From Lachnospiraceae bacterium (lineage in GTDB: Bacteria; Bacillota; Clostridia; Lachnospirales; Lachnospiraceae): a stretch of 49,853 nt of DNA. The position numbers and the translations under genes were made by a program. Under the pieces are notes generated by a model, which made no database searches, was not told the DNA's origin, and was given only the letters and a program-made list of their open reading frames with translations. Location of the stretch: NCBI GenBank assembly GCA_017634975.1, contig JAGBMJ010000019.1, positions 1-49,853 on the forward strand, read 5' to 3'. Each line of letters opens with the position of its first letter. The stretch's first letter is position 1. Shown piece after piece: positions 1-8,041 of this stretch.

Positions 1-1
1 A

Positions 2-691
2 AATGTTCCGGAGATCTCTTTCGATGCACAGAAAAAAGTTGCTGGGGTAATTGATAGAGTGAACGCAGTAAGGAGCAAGCAAGAACGAGAATTACAGTTG
101 CTTGACAATCTCATTAAAGCCCGATTTGTCGAGATGTTTGGAACTCCGTATGGAAATGAAAAAGGGTTTCCTATGAAAACTGTGGACGATGTTATTGAAT
201 TCACTGGAGGATCTCAACCGGACAAGAAATATTTTGAATATGAACCTAGTGAAGACAATATTCGCTTGATTCAGATAAGGGATTATAAGACAGATAATTA
301 TATTACATACATTCCAAAATCAATGGCAAAAAGATTCTGTAATGTCGATGATATTATGATTGGAAGATATGGACCGCCCATTTTTCAAATACTGAAAGGT
401 ATAGAAGGCTCATATAATGTAGCGTTGATGAAAGCTACACCTAAGATGGGGAATAAGGAATTTGTTAGACATTTTTTAATGCAGGACTGCCTGTTCAACT
501 ATTTGGATGGACTATCTCAAAGAACAGCAGGCCAGAGCGGAATAGAGATGCCTGCATTAAAGGCATATCCTTTTCCTTATCCACCAATTGATCTTCAAAA
601 TGAGTTTGAGAATTTTGCAGAACAAGTCGACAAATCAAAAGTTGTCGCTGAAAAGAATTGGAACATACATAACATTTGCTTAGTCGCTTGA
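2..691 (+). CDS. hsdS: Type I restriction-modification specificity subunit HsdS, 3' part (5' end outside window)
   Basis: The frame is open from the first bases, so the gene starts before the window; 229 codons are visible. HsdS sets the DNA sequence recognised by the HsdM methylase and HsdR nuclease. The visible part begins with the central conserved helix region (AQKKVAGVIDRV, then ELQLLDNLIKARFVEMFG), continues through the second target-recognition domain, and returns to the distal conserved region (PPIDLQNEFENFAEQVDKSK). The last residues are odd. HsdS proteins usually end in a helix finishing near SLMQ plus a few residues, but this frame ends EKNWNIHNICLVA. The +1 frame over the same bases reads SRLMQED, so a small indel near 660-690 may have altered the C terminus. 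hsdR lies 1.7 kb downstream with two unrelated genes between. Confidence 0.9.
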   Translation, partial: NVPEISFDAQKKVAGVIDRVNAVRSKQERELQLLDNLIKARFVEMFGTPYGNEKGFPMKTVDDVIEFTGGSQPDKKYFEYEPSEDNIRLIQIRDYKTDNYITYIPKSMAKRFCNVDDIMIGRYGPPIFQILKGIEGSYNVALMKATPKMGNKEFVRHFLMQDCLFNYLDGLSQRTAGQSGIEMPALKAYPFPYPPIDLQNEFENFAEQVDKSKVVAEKNWNIHNICLVA

Positions 692-712
692 TGCAGGAGG
701 ATAGGGATAGTT

Positions 713-1168
713 ATGGGATTGATAGAATTAGCCAGTAGTAATTCCTTTTGGCGAGGAGTAGATTATTATAAAAGTAATAAAGTGATTTCTTGGAAAAAGA
801 ATGACGAAGATACCTATTCCGGCACTGTAAAAGGAAGCAATGGAAAGCAGTATGATGTATATGTTGATGTAGAGCATCCGAGGAAGTCTAAATGCTCATG
901 TCCATTTGCCGAAGATAAGCGTGTGATCTGTAAGCATATGTTGGCGTTATACTTTACGGCGAAACCTGAGGCACTGGAAGATTATCTGACAGAGATGGAA
1001 GAATATGAGCGCCAACTGGAAGAGGAAGAAGAGAGACGAAGTATTGAACACGAGCAGGAATTGATGAAAAAAGCAAAGTCGATGAGTAAATCGGATTTGA
1101 TAGAAGAATTAGTTTTGGCATGGTTAAGAATCGAAGAAATTGAATCAAGTAGATACTATTATGAATAA
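713..1168 (+). CDS. SWIM zinc-finger domain protein
   Basis: This 151-residue protein carries a SWIM-type zinc ligand set, C61-x-C63-x9-C73-x-H75 (CSC...CKH), in the first half. SWIM fingers are thought to mediate DNA or protein contacts. Before the finger is a small beta-rich stretch (GTVKGSNGKQYDVYVDVE) typical of SWIM proteins. After it comes a strongly charged Glu/Arg helix (residues about 88-125), probably a coiled coil, and a short helical tail. It starts 21 bases after the hsdS stop and ends close to the start of the HipA-like gene, so the three genes look co-transcribed. Its position between hsdS and hsdR suggests an accessory part of a defence locus, but that is inference; no catalytic domain is visible. 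Confidence 0.75.
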   Translation: MGLIELASSNSFWRGVDYYKSNKVISWKKNDEDTYSGTVKGSNGKQYDVYVDVEHPRKSKCSCPFAEDKRVICKHMLALYFTAKPEALEDYLTEMEEYERQLEEEEERRSIEHEQELMKKAKSMSKSDLIEELVLAWLRIEEIESSRYYYE

Positions 1169-1192
1169 TGGCTTTGAATGGGAGAATTTTAT

Positions 1193-2338
1193 ATGGAATA
1201 TATTTTAAAACTATTTGATATAGATTTAATTAAATTTAAAATCATTGAGAACTTGTCTGATCCTGTGTTACAGATTACATGGATAAATGAAAAGAAAAAG
1301 CATCTGCTTCCTTTAGGTATGGAACTAAGCGACAAAGGCATTGCTTCTTGGCTGAAGAACAGGACTATTCCCAAAAACCGAGCCTATGTTAATGCCTTCC
1401 TTGCAAAGTGTGGGCTTAATGCCAACAGGCCTATGGATGTAATCTCAGTTTGCAGAGGTTTATCCTTAAATGATTCATACTGGGTAGTGGAAGAAGGATT
1501 TGCAGGAACATTTGGAGATAATAATCTTTATGAGAATAATTTCAGCCGTGTGCTTGCCATGATTGCTTTTACCGGATATGGGAGCAGTGCCAGATCTTCA
1601 TTGGCATCTTCTCCGGAGTTTACAACAAACGGAATGCTTCCAAAATGTTGGAGAAGAATTAGCGGGAAAGTTTATCTTTATAAAGGAGCTACATCGGGAG
1701 CATCCAATACGGGAAATGAGCCGTATTCGGAATTATATGCATATGAGATAGGGACAGCCTTGGGTATGAATGTTGTTCCTTACAAGGTTTCGAAATGGAA
1801 GAAGCAATTGTGCTCTGCATGTGAATTGTTTACGAGTAAAGATATAGCTTTTGTTCCTATAGGTCGGGTAGTAAAAACCGGTGGGATGAGGGCAGTACGA
1901 GAGTATTATGAGAATCTTGGATCTGAATATGTAGATGCACTTAACGATATGATAGTGTTAGATGCAGTGATCTACAATACTGACAGGCACTTTGGCAATT
2001 TCGGAGTGCTTGTTGATAGTAAAACAAATAAGATAATAGCTCCGGCACCACTGTTTGACCAAGGAAATTCCCTGTTTAATCTGGCAGGAGAAGAAAACTG
2101 GGCAGATGAGAAACTACTTAAGGAATATGCCGAGACATTACTTCCTTGTGTCTATGAAGATTATATGGAGGAGGCAAAAAAAGTAATGGACAGCAGATTA
2201 AAAGAAAAGTTAAGAAAGTTGCTGACATATAATCTGAAAAAATCAGGTGCGTATAATTATTCTTCTGATAGATTGAAATTAATCAGTAGGATGATTCAGG
2301 AAAGAGCGCGTATGATATTGGATGGGAAGGAGGCATAG
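1193..2338 (+). CDS. HipA-like kinase-fold protein
   Basis: This protein of about 381 residues has the C-terminal kinase-like signature of the HipA family. Residues YNTDRHFGNFG (about 261-271) supply the catalytic Asp and Asn, and LFDQGNSLF (Asp about 289) supplies the metal-binding Asp. HipA proteins are Ser/Thr kinases, the best known being toxins that phosphorylate glutamyl-tRNA synthetase. No HipB-like antitoxin gene is adjacent; the N-terminal 100 residues are not recognised as HTH with confidence. I chose ATG 1193 because GGGAG at 1180-1184 lies 8 bases before it; an in-frame ATG at 1178 has no ribosome site. The gene sits between the SWIM gene and hsdR in a type I restriction locus. 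The protein type is common in Firmicutes and usually annotated only as HipA-domain protein. Confidence 0.8.
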   Translation: MEYILKLFDIDLIKFKIIENLSDPVLQITWINEKKKHLLPLGMELSDKGIASWLKNRTIPKNRAYVNAFLAKCGLNANRPMDVISVCRGLSLNDSYWVVEEGFAGTFGDNNLYENNFSRVLAMIAFTGYGSSARSSLASSPEFTTNGMLPKCWRRISGKVYLYKGATSGASNTGNEPYSELYAYEIGTALGMNVVPYKVSKWKKQLCSACELFTSKDIAFVPIGRVVKTGGMRAVREYYENLGSEYVDALNDMIVLDAVIYNTDRHFGNFGVLVDSKTNKIIAPAPLFDQGNSLFNLAGEENWADEKLLKEYAETLLPCVYEDYMEEAKKVMDSRLKEKLRKLLTYNLKKSGAYNYSSDRLKLISRMIQERARMILDGKEA

Positions 2339-2340
2339 CG

Positions 2341-2370
2341 CATGACCGCTCGAAAGTCTCCGCGGTCATG
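2341..2370 (+). repeat. Perfect 9-bp inverted repeat ahead of hsdR
   Basis: CATGACCGC (2341-2349) and GCGGTCATG (2362-2370) form a perfect stem around a 12-base loop, extendable by G-U and C-G pairs. A short T-rich run follows (TTTCTC). It starts 3 bases after the HipA-like stop and ends 15 bases before the hsdR ATG. It could be a weak terminator, an operator, or an RNA hairpin limiting hsdR expression. The sequence shows only the symmetry. Confidence 0.6.
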
Positions 2371-2384
2371 TGTTTCTCATAGCT

Positions 2385-5300
2385 ATGACAAATTTTGATT
2401 ATCTAAAAAAGGAGCCGAAATTTGACACATTTTCTGATGTGGCAATTGCGGCTGAGAAAATATTATATATAGATCCTACCTCCTGCATCATCAACTGCCG
2501 CAGGGCAATGGAGTTTGCTATAAAGTGGATGTATTCGGTCGATGCTTCTCTATCTATGCCTTACCAGGATAATCTGATAAGCCTTATGAGCACAGAGGAA
2601 TTCAGAGATATCATCGATGAAGACCTTATGAAACGTATGGATTTCATATGTAAGATGGGTAACAATGCTGCTCATTCCGGCAAGAAGATCACAGAAGATC
2701 AGGCGATACTCTGCCTTGAGAACCTTCAGATTTTCTTTGACTTTGTGTGTTACTGCTATGCTGATGAATACGAAGAGCACAGTTTTGACAGGTCTTTGCT
2801 CAAAAAGGACGAAAACGAACAAGTTAAAAAGGATTTCCCTGACGTTGATATTGAAAAACTGATTGCTGAGAATTCTGCTTTAAAGAAAGAACTGACATCC
2901 CGTCGTGAAGAGCAGGCCGAGACCTATGTTCCGAAGCCGCTGGATCTTTCTGAGTATAAAACACGAAAGATTTATATTGATGCCATGCTTATGGATGCCG
3001 GTTGGAAAGAAGGTTCCGACTGGATCAATGAAGTAGAACTTCCGGGAATGCCAAATAAATCCGAAGTCGGCTATGCGGATTATGTCCTTTATGACAATTC
3101 ACATAAGCCGCTTGCCGTTATTGAAGCAAAGAGAACCTGCGTAGATGTATCAAAGGGACGACAGCAGGCAAAACTTTATGCCGATCTTCTGGAAAAACAG
3201 TACAAGAGAAGACCTTGTATATTTTTAACTAATGGTTTTGAAACAAGAATTATAGATGGACAGTATCCGGAGAGAAAGGTTGCCTGCATATACTCCAAGG
3301 CAGACCTTGAAAAGATGTTCAATCTTAGAAGGATGCGTACATCCCTTGATCATATAAATGTAGATAAGAAGATTGCCGGTCGTTATTACCAGGAGGCTGC
3401 TATAAAGGCAGTATGTGACAGCTTTGATAAGAAGAACCGTCGTAAAGCGCTTCTTGTCATGGCAACAGGTTCCGGTAAGACAAGAACTGTAATAGAACTG
3501 TGTCATGTACTTCTTGATGCAGGATGGATCAAGAATATCCTTTTTCTTGCAGACAGAACATCGCTCGTAACACAGGCAAAGAGAGCGTTTGTAAATAATT
3601 ATGCTTCCCTTTCAGTGACAAACTTATGCGAAGAGAAGGATAACTATAATGCGCACTGCGTTTTCTCAACCTATCAGACAATGATGAACTGCATCGATTC
3701 TGTAAAGGTTGAGGATCAGAAACTGTTTACCAGTGGACATTTTGACCTTGTAATATGCGATGAGGCACATAGGTCTATCTATAATAAATACAGAGATATC
3801 TTTACTTACTTTGATGCTCCACTGGTAGGTCTTACGGCTACACCTAAGGATGATATCGATAAGAATACTTATGAAATATTCGAATTGGAGCCCGGAGTTC
3901 CTACATACGGTTATGAGCTCGGTCAGGCTGTAACCGACGGATATCTTGTTGATTTCCTGTCTGTAGAAACTAAGCTTAAGTTTATAGAACAGGGAATCGT
4001 TTATGCGGACCTTTCCGATGAAGATAAAGCTATTTATGAGAGCACATTTGAGATGGAGGATGGAGATGTTCCAGAGGCTATCAGTTCATCTGCGCTCAAT
4101 TCATGGATATTCAATGAAGATACCATCCGTCAGGTACTGCACACTGTTATGACAGAGGGCATCAAGATAGATTATGGTCAGAAGCTTGGAAAGACTATTA
4201 TCTTTGCAAAGAATCATGATCACGCGGAAAAGATTCTTGAGATATTTAATAAAGACTACCCGCATCTTAACGGATTTGCTCAGGTGATCGATAATAGAAT
4301 TAACTATGCTCAGACGCTTATTGATGAATTCTCTGAGCCTAATAAGCTGCCTCAGATTGCGATATCCGTTGATATGATGGATACCGGTATCGATGTACAG
4401 GAGGTATTGAACCTTGTCTTCTTTAAGAAGGTAATGAGCTATGCTAAGTTTTGGCAGATGATCGGACGCGGTACCAGACTTTGTCCGGGACTCATTGATG
4501 GAGAAGACAAGAGTAAGTTTTACATTTTTGATTTCTGTGGTAACTTTGAGTTCTTCCGCATGAGTAAGGGAAAACCTACTGCTAATATGATTGCGCTTCA
4601 GGGAGCAATCTTTAACTTGCAGTTCGAGATTACATATAAGCTACAGGATCTGGAATATCAGGTGGACAGGCTTATAGCATATCGTAATGCCTTGGTAGAA
4701 ATTATGACCGGTAAGGTGCAGGAACTTCCGCGTGAAAATTTTGCGGTAAGGCAGCACCTGAAATATGTTGATTTGTATTCAAATGAGGCGAATTATCAGA
4801 CTCTGACGTATGAAGATACTTTGATCGTACGTGAAGAACTTGCGCCTCTGATTCTTCCGAACGATGACGAAGCAAGTGCGGTACGTTTCGATGCACTTAT
4901 GTATGGCATAGAGCTTGCATACCTTGTGGGCAAGAAATATGGAAAAGCTCGAAGTGATTTGTTTAAGCGTGTCAGGGGTATCGCCAGCGTTGCAAACATA
5001 CCGGAAATAAAGGTACAGGCAGAACTTATCGATAAGATACTTCACACGGATTACATCGATAACTGCGGTATAAACGAGTTTGAGGAAATCAGAGAAAAAC
5101 TTCGTAATCTTATGAAGTATATTCCTCATAATAAGCTTCGTTATGATACGAACTTTGAGGATGATATCCTTGATGTTTCATGGAATGAGTCGGAGCTTGA
5201 GAACGATGATCTGAAGAATTACAAAGCAAAAGCGGAATATTATATCCGTGAACACCAGGATAATGAGGCGATAAAGAAGCTTAAGTCTAATATTCCTTTG

Positions 5301-5675
5301 TCGCACGACGATATAGAGGCATTGGAAAAAGTTCTTTGGTCTGAACTTGGTACCAAGGAAGAATACGAGCAGGAATACGGCTCTAAGCCTTTGGGCGAGC
5401 TCGTGCGTGAAATCGTTGGTCTTGATATGAATGCAGCCAAGGCGGCGTTTTCAGAGTACTTGGATGGTGCTAATCTTGACAGCCGGCAGATATACTTTGT
5501 GAACCAGATTGTCGAGTATATTGTTCACAATGGCATGATGAAAGATCTCTCTGTACTTCAGGAATCTCCGTTCACAGATCAGGGCAGCGTAGTTGAGATA
5601 TTTACAGATCTAAATGTCTGGATGGGAATCCGGAAAGTTATTGAAAGCATAAATGATAACGCGATAGCAGCGTAA
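2385..5675 (+). CDS. hsdR: Type I restriction endonuclease motor subunit HsdR
   Basis: This 1096-residue protein is a complete HsdR, which translocates DNA using ATP and cuts unmethylated DNA. The first 130 residues form a DUF4145-like N-terminal domain, followed by a charged helix. The nuclease core shows the PD-(D/E)xK set: D232 (ADYVLYD), E247-A-K249, then a QQAKLYAD motif. The SF2 helicase has Walker A ATGSGKT (360-366), DEAH (459-462), a TATPK motif and the late motif QMIGRGTR. The C-terminal third is helical, as expected for the part docking to HsdM/HsdS. ATG 2385 is chosen because the DUF4145-like homology starts at once after it; a GTG at 2370 is possible. Neither has a clear ribosome site, and a hairpin lies directly upstream. 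No frameshift is visible. Confidence 0.95.
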   Translation: MTNFDYLKKEPKFDTFSDVAIAAEKILYIDPTSCIINCRRAMEFAIKWMYSVDASLSMPYQDNLISLMSTEEFRDIIDEDLMKRMDFICKMGNNAAHSGKKITEDQAILCLENLQIFFDFVCYCYADEYEEHSFDRSLLKKDENEQVKKDFPDVDIEKLIAENSALKKELTSRREEQAETYVPKPLDLSEYKTRKIYIDAMLMDAGWKEGSDWINEVELPGMPNKSEVGYADYVLYDNSHKPLAVIEAKRTCVDVSKGRQQAKLYADLLEKQYKRRPCIFLTNGFETRIIDGQYPERKVACIYSKADLEKMFNLRRMRTSLDHINVDKKIAGRYYQEAAIKAVCDSFDKKNRRKALLVMATGSGKTRTVIELCHVLLDAGWIKNILFLADRTSLVTQAKRAFVNNYASLSVTNLCEEKDNYNAHCVFSTYQTMMNCIDSVKVEDQKLFTSGHFDLVICDEAHRSIYNKYRDIFTYFDAPLVGLTATPKDDIDKNTYEIFELEPGVPTYGYELGQAVTDGYLVDFLSVETKLKFIEQGIVYADLSDEDKAIYESTFEMEDGDVPEAISSSALNSWIFNEDTIRQVLHTVMTEGIKIDYGQKLGKTIIFAKNHDHAEKILEIFNKDYPHLNGFAQVIDNRINYAQTLIDEFSEPNKLPQIAISVDMMDTGIDVQEVLNLVFFKKVMSYAKFWQMIGRGTRLCPGLIDGEDKSKFYIFDFCGNFEFFRMSKGKPTANMIALQGAIFNLQFEITYKLQDLEYQVDRLIAYRNALVEIMTGKVQELPRENFAVRQHLKYVDLYSNEANYQTLTYEDTLIVREELAPLILPNDDEASAVRFDALMYGIELAYLVGKKYGKARSDLFKRVRGIASVANIPEIKVQAELIDKILHTDYIDNCGINEFEEIREKLRNLMKYIPHNKLRYDTNFEDDILDVSWNESELENDDLKNYKAKAEYYIREHQDNEAIKKLKSNIPLSHDDIEALEKVLWSELGTKEEYEQEYGSKPLGELVREIVGLDMNAAKAAFSEYLDGANLDSRQIYFVNQIVEYIVHNGMMKDLSVLQESPFTDQGSVVEIFTDLNVWMGIRKVIESINDNAIAA

Positions 5676-5713
5676 GAACTAAGAGATAAAGATTAGAATG
5701 AAGAATTATTAAC

Positions 5714-5742
5714 TTGAAATGAGACGGCATTTATTATATGAT
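5714..5742 (+). promoter_or_regulatory. Sigma-A-type promoter
   Basis: TTGAAA (5714-5719), a 17-base spacer and TATGAT (5737-5742) lie upstream of the small membrane-protein gene at 5784, which has an AAGGAGG ribosome site. This is the most likely start of the transcription unit that runs into pyk. Confidence 0.55.
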
Positions 5743-5783
5743 ACTATAGGATATAGCAAATAACAAGAAAGGAGGATTCTGCA

Positions 5784-6194
5784 ATGTATCAGTATTTGTG
5801 TGATAGAAATAAACATTATTACAGATCCGTCTTATACTTTCTTGTTATATGTATCCTTGTTGCATGTACGGCATATGAGAAACCTGATTTAGAGAAGCTG
5901 CCTTATTCGGGAGCGAATGGCGTTAATGCGATAACATCTCTGGGAAACGGTGTTTATGATATTGTAGTATGTGAGTCTACAGATTTTTCGATCATTAAAA
6001 ATGTGATACCCAGGAATTCTGAAAACGGCAGGTTTACCGGATTCAGAACGGCAACGTCTTGCGCTGTAATAATATATCTGTTTATTCTTATAAGTACGTG
6101 CGTACTATTTCTGTCCTGTTCTGAAAGGAATTTAGTAACAAGTCATCATTTTATCATTACTTATATCCACAATCTGGATGGAATGAAACCCTAA
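5784..6194 (+). CDS. Small membrane protein of unknown function
   Basis: This 136-residue protein has two hydrophobic segments: residues about 13-29 (SVLYFLVICILVACTAY) and about 93-112 (CAVIIYLFILISTCVLFLSC). Between them lies a polar stretch of about 60 residues. The first segment ends in VAC, which resembles a lipobox, but the following residues (TAYEKPD) and the second helix make a two-pass protein equally likely. A strong AAGGAGG ribosome site precedes the ATG by a normal distance, which supports a real gene. It is the first of three small membrane-protein genes in front of pyk. I do not recognise the family. Confidence 0.55.
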   Translation: MYQYLCDRNKHYYRSVLYFLVICILVACTAYEKPDLEKLPYSGANGVNAITSLGNGVYDIVVCESTDFSIIKNVIPRNSENGRFTGFRTATSCAVIIYLFILISTCVLFLSCSERNLVTSHHFIITYIHNLDGMKP

Positions 6195-6280
6195 TCTCAG
6201 TTTAATAGTATTAATCGTTGTCAGGTAAGCGTAGGATACGTTTGCCTTGTTTTGCTATGGAAAAGGAGATGGAGGTTATC

Positions 6281-6427
6281 ATGGATCAGTTATATTCGAA
6301 CATTATTTTTGCAATTATGGCTATTATGGGTGGGGGTTCGTCGTTGCTTATAGTAATTTTATTACCGATGACGATCATATGGAAGTTATATCGTAAGATC
6401 AGGTATGGTTACAAGATGACAGACTAA
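6281..6427 (+). CDS. Single-pass small membrane protein (48 aa)
   Basis: The ATG at 6281 follows AAGGAGATGGAGG (6262-6275), an excellent ribosome site; a longer reading from a TTG at 6218 has none. The product is a 48-residue protein, mostly one hydrophobic helix (IIFAIMAIMGGG through LLIVILLPMTII), then a basic tail (KLYRKIRYGYK) that should face the cytoplasm. No family is recognised. It precedes the next tiny membrane protein by 20 bases and is part of the run leading to pyk. Confidence 0.55.
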   Translation: MDQLYSNIIFAIMAIMGGGSSLLIVILLPMTIIWKLYRKIRYGYKMTD

Positions 6428-6447
6428 TAATATCGGAGGTTGAGAGA

Positions 6448-6624
6448 ATGCTATCGAATATAATCATTGCAATAATGTGTGTAATAATGGTAGCGGCAGG
6501 AATTTTCGGTTGGTGGTGGGAAAACGGAGGATGTTATCGGAATTCTGAAAAGGATGAAGAGAAACCGGAATCAGAAATTGAAACAGATAAAACAGAAGGG
6601 ACAAAGGAAGATGAGAAAAACTAA
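6448..6624 (+). CDS. Small membrane protein (58 aa) overlapping the pyk start
   Basis: ATG 6448 follows GGAGG (6435-6439) at a normal distance. The 58-residue product is an N-terminal hydrophobic helix (NIIIAIMCVIMVAAGIFGWWW) followed by a highly charged Glu/Lys tail ending KEDEKN. Its last 14 bases overlap the start of pyk in another frame, so the two are probably translationally coupled. Its N terminus resembles that of the preceding small protein (SNIIFAIM versus SNIIIAIM), suggesting the two arose by duplication. Function unknown. Confidence 0.5.
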   Translation: MLSNIIIAIMCVIMVAAGIFGWWWENGGCYRNSEKDEEKPESEIETDKTEGTKEDEKN

Positions 6625-8026
6625 GATCATATGTACGATCGGACCGGCCAGTGATAATGAAGAAGTGCTGACCCGCATGTGTCAGGCCGGAATGAATGTG
6701 GCAAGATTGAATTTCTCTCATGGCACTCATGAGGAGCATCGAAAGAAAATTGAGTTGTTAAAAACGGTTAGGGAAAAACTTAATTATCCTTTGCCGATCA
6801 TGCTTGATACCAAGGGACCGGAGTACAGGATCAGAGATTTCAAGAACGGGAAGGAAATCCTGCAAGACGGCCAGACCTTTACATTTACCACGAGAGATGT
6901 TTCAGGGGATGCGACTATTGTTTCCGTAAACTATGCAGCCCTTGTGTCAGAATTAAAGGTTGGTGACAGGATACTTGTAAATAATGGTTTGCTCATTTTT
7001 GAAGTCAGGGAATTGACGGAAACAGACATAGTATGCGATGTCATAGCGGGCGGAGAAATCTCAGATCATAAAAGCATGAATTTTCCGGGGCATGTATTCA
7101 AAGGCGATTTCCTCAGTGAAGCTGATAAATCTGATCTGTTGTTCGGTATTGAGAATGATATTGATTTTGTTGCTGCATCTTTTGTGTCTAACAAAGAAAA
7201 TGTCAGTGAACTCAGGAATTTTCTTGATGAAAACGGGGGCAAGGATATAGATATCATCGCCAAGATTGAGAACAGATCCGGTGTGGATAATATTGATGAG
7301 ATATGTGAAATCGCTGATGGGGTAATGGTGGCGAGAGGAGATCTGGGCGTTGAGATTCCATTTATTGAAGTACCGGCTATCCAGAAATACCTGATCAAGA
7401 AATGCAGACTTCTCGGAAAACGAGTGATTACCGCAACGGAGATGCTTGAATCCATGATACATAATCCCAGACCTACGAGGGCAGAGATTTCGGATGTTGC
7501 CAATGCTGTATATGATGGTTCTTCTGCCATAATGCTTTCCGGGGAATCTGCTGCAGGGAAATATCCTGTTGAAGCTGTAAGGAATATGGCAGAGATCGCA
7601 GAGTATACAGAAAAGAATATTGACTATGTGAAAAGGTTTTACAGAACGGATTATGTCATAAAGAACAATCTGGATGCACTTTCACATGCTACATGTGCAA
7701 TGGCAATTGATACTAAGGCAAAGGGAATCGTAATAAGTTCCATGTCCGGGATAACTGTCAGAATGGTAAGCCGGTTCAGGTGCCCGGTGGATATAGTCGG
7801 TATGACTACTTCGTCAAAAGCATGGCGGAAATTGAATCTGAGCTGGGGAGTTACTCCTGTCATGAGTGATGAGTTCGACTCGGTAGATGTAATGTTCTAT
7901 CATGCCGCGCGGCATGCTACGGATCTTCTTGAGCTTAAGAGCGGAGATAATATCATACTTACCGGTGGACAGGCGGGCAAACAATCAGGCAGTACCAACA
8001 CGATACGCCTGGAAACGATAAAGTAG
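6611..8026 (+). CDS. pyk: Pyruvate kinase
   Basis: This 471-residue enzyme transfers phosphate from phosphoenolpyruvate to ADP, the last step of glycolysis. It begins MRKTKIICTIGPASDNEE, the standard start of the family. It contains the nucleotide and metal site motifs DTKGPEYR, IIAKIENRSGV, VMVARGDLGVEIP, TATEMLESM and MLSGESAAGKYPVE. It lacks the extra C-terminal PEP-utiliser-like domain found in Bacillus-type enzymes. I chose ATG 6611; the upstream in-frame ATG at 6554 would add a lysine-rich leader unlike any pyruvate kinase. Its start overlaps the preceding small membrane-protein gene, an unusual neighbourhood for a glycolytic gene. An antiporter gene follows after 15 bases, probably in the same transcript. 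Confidence 0.97.
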   Translation: MRKTKIICTIGPASDNEEVLTRMCQAGMNVARLNFSHGTHEEHRKKIELLKTVREKLNYPLPIMLDTKGPEYRIRDFKNGKEILQDGQTFTFTTRDVSGDATIVSVNYAALVSELKVGDRILVNNGLLIFEVRELTETDIVCDVIAGGEISDHKSMNFPGHVFKGDFLSEADKSDLLFGIENDIDFVAASFVSNKENVSELRNFLDENGGKDIDIIAKIENRSGVDNIDEICEIADGVMVARGDLGVEIPFIEVPAIQKYLIKKCRLLGKRVITATEMLESMIHNPRPTRAEISDVANAVYDGSSAIMLSGESAAGKYPVEAVRNMAEIAEYTEKNIDYVKRFYRTDYVIKNNLDALSHATCAMAIDTKAKGIVISSMSGITVRMVSRFRCPVDIVGMTTSSKAWRKLNLSWGVTPVMSDEFDSVDVMFYHAARHATDLLELKSGDNIILTGGQAGKQSGSTNTIRLETIK

Positions 8027-8041
8027 AGGAGGAATGGTTCT

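Noticed and set aside
2341-2370. Mobile-element terminal repeat at the hsdR leader
   Set aside because: The inverted repeat is a single hairpin with a 12-base loop; no second end, target duplication or transposase is nearby.
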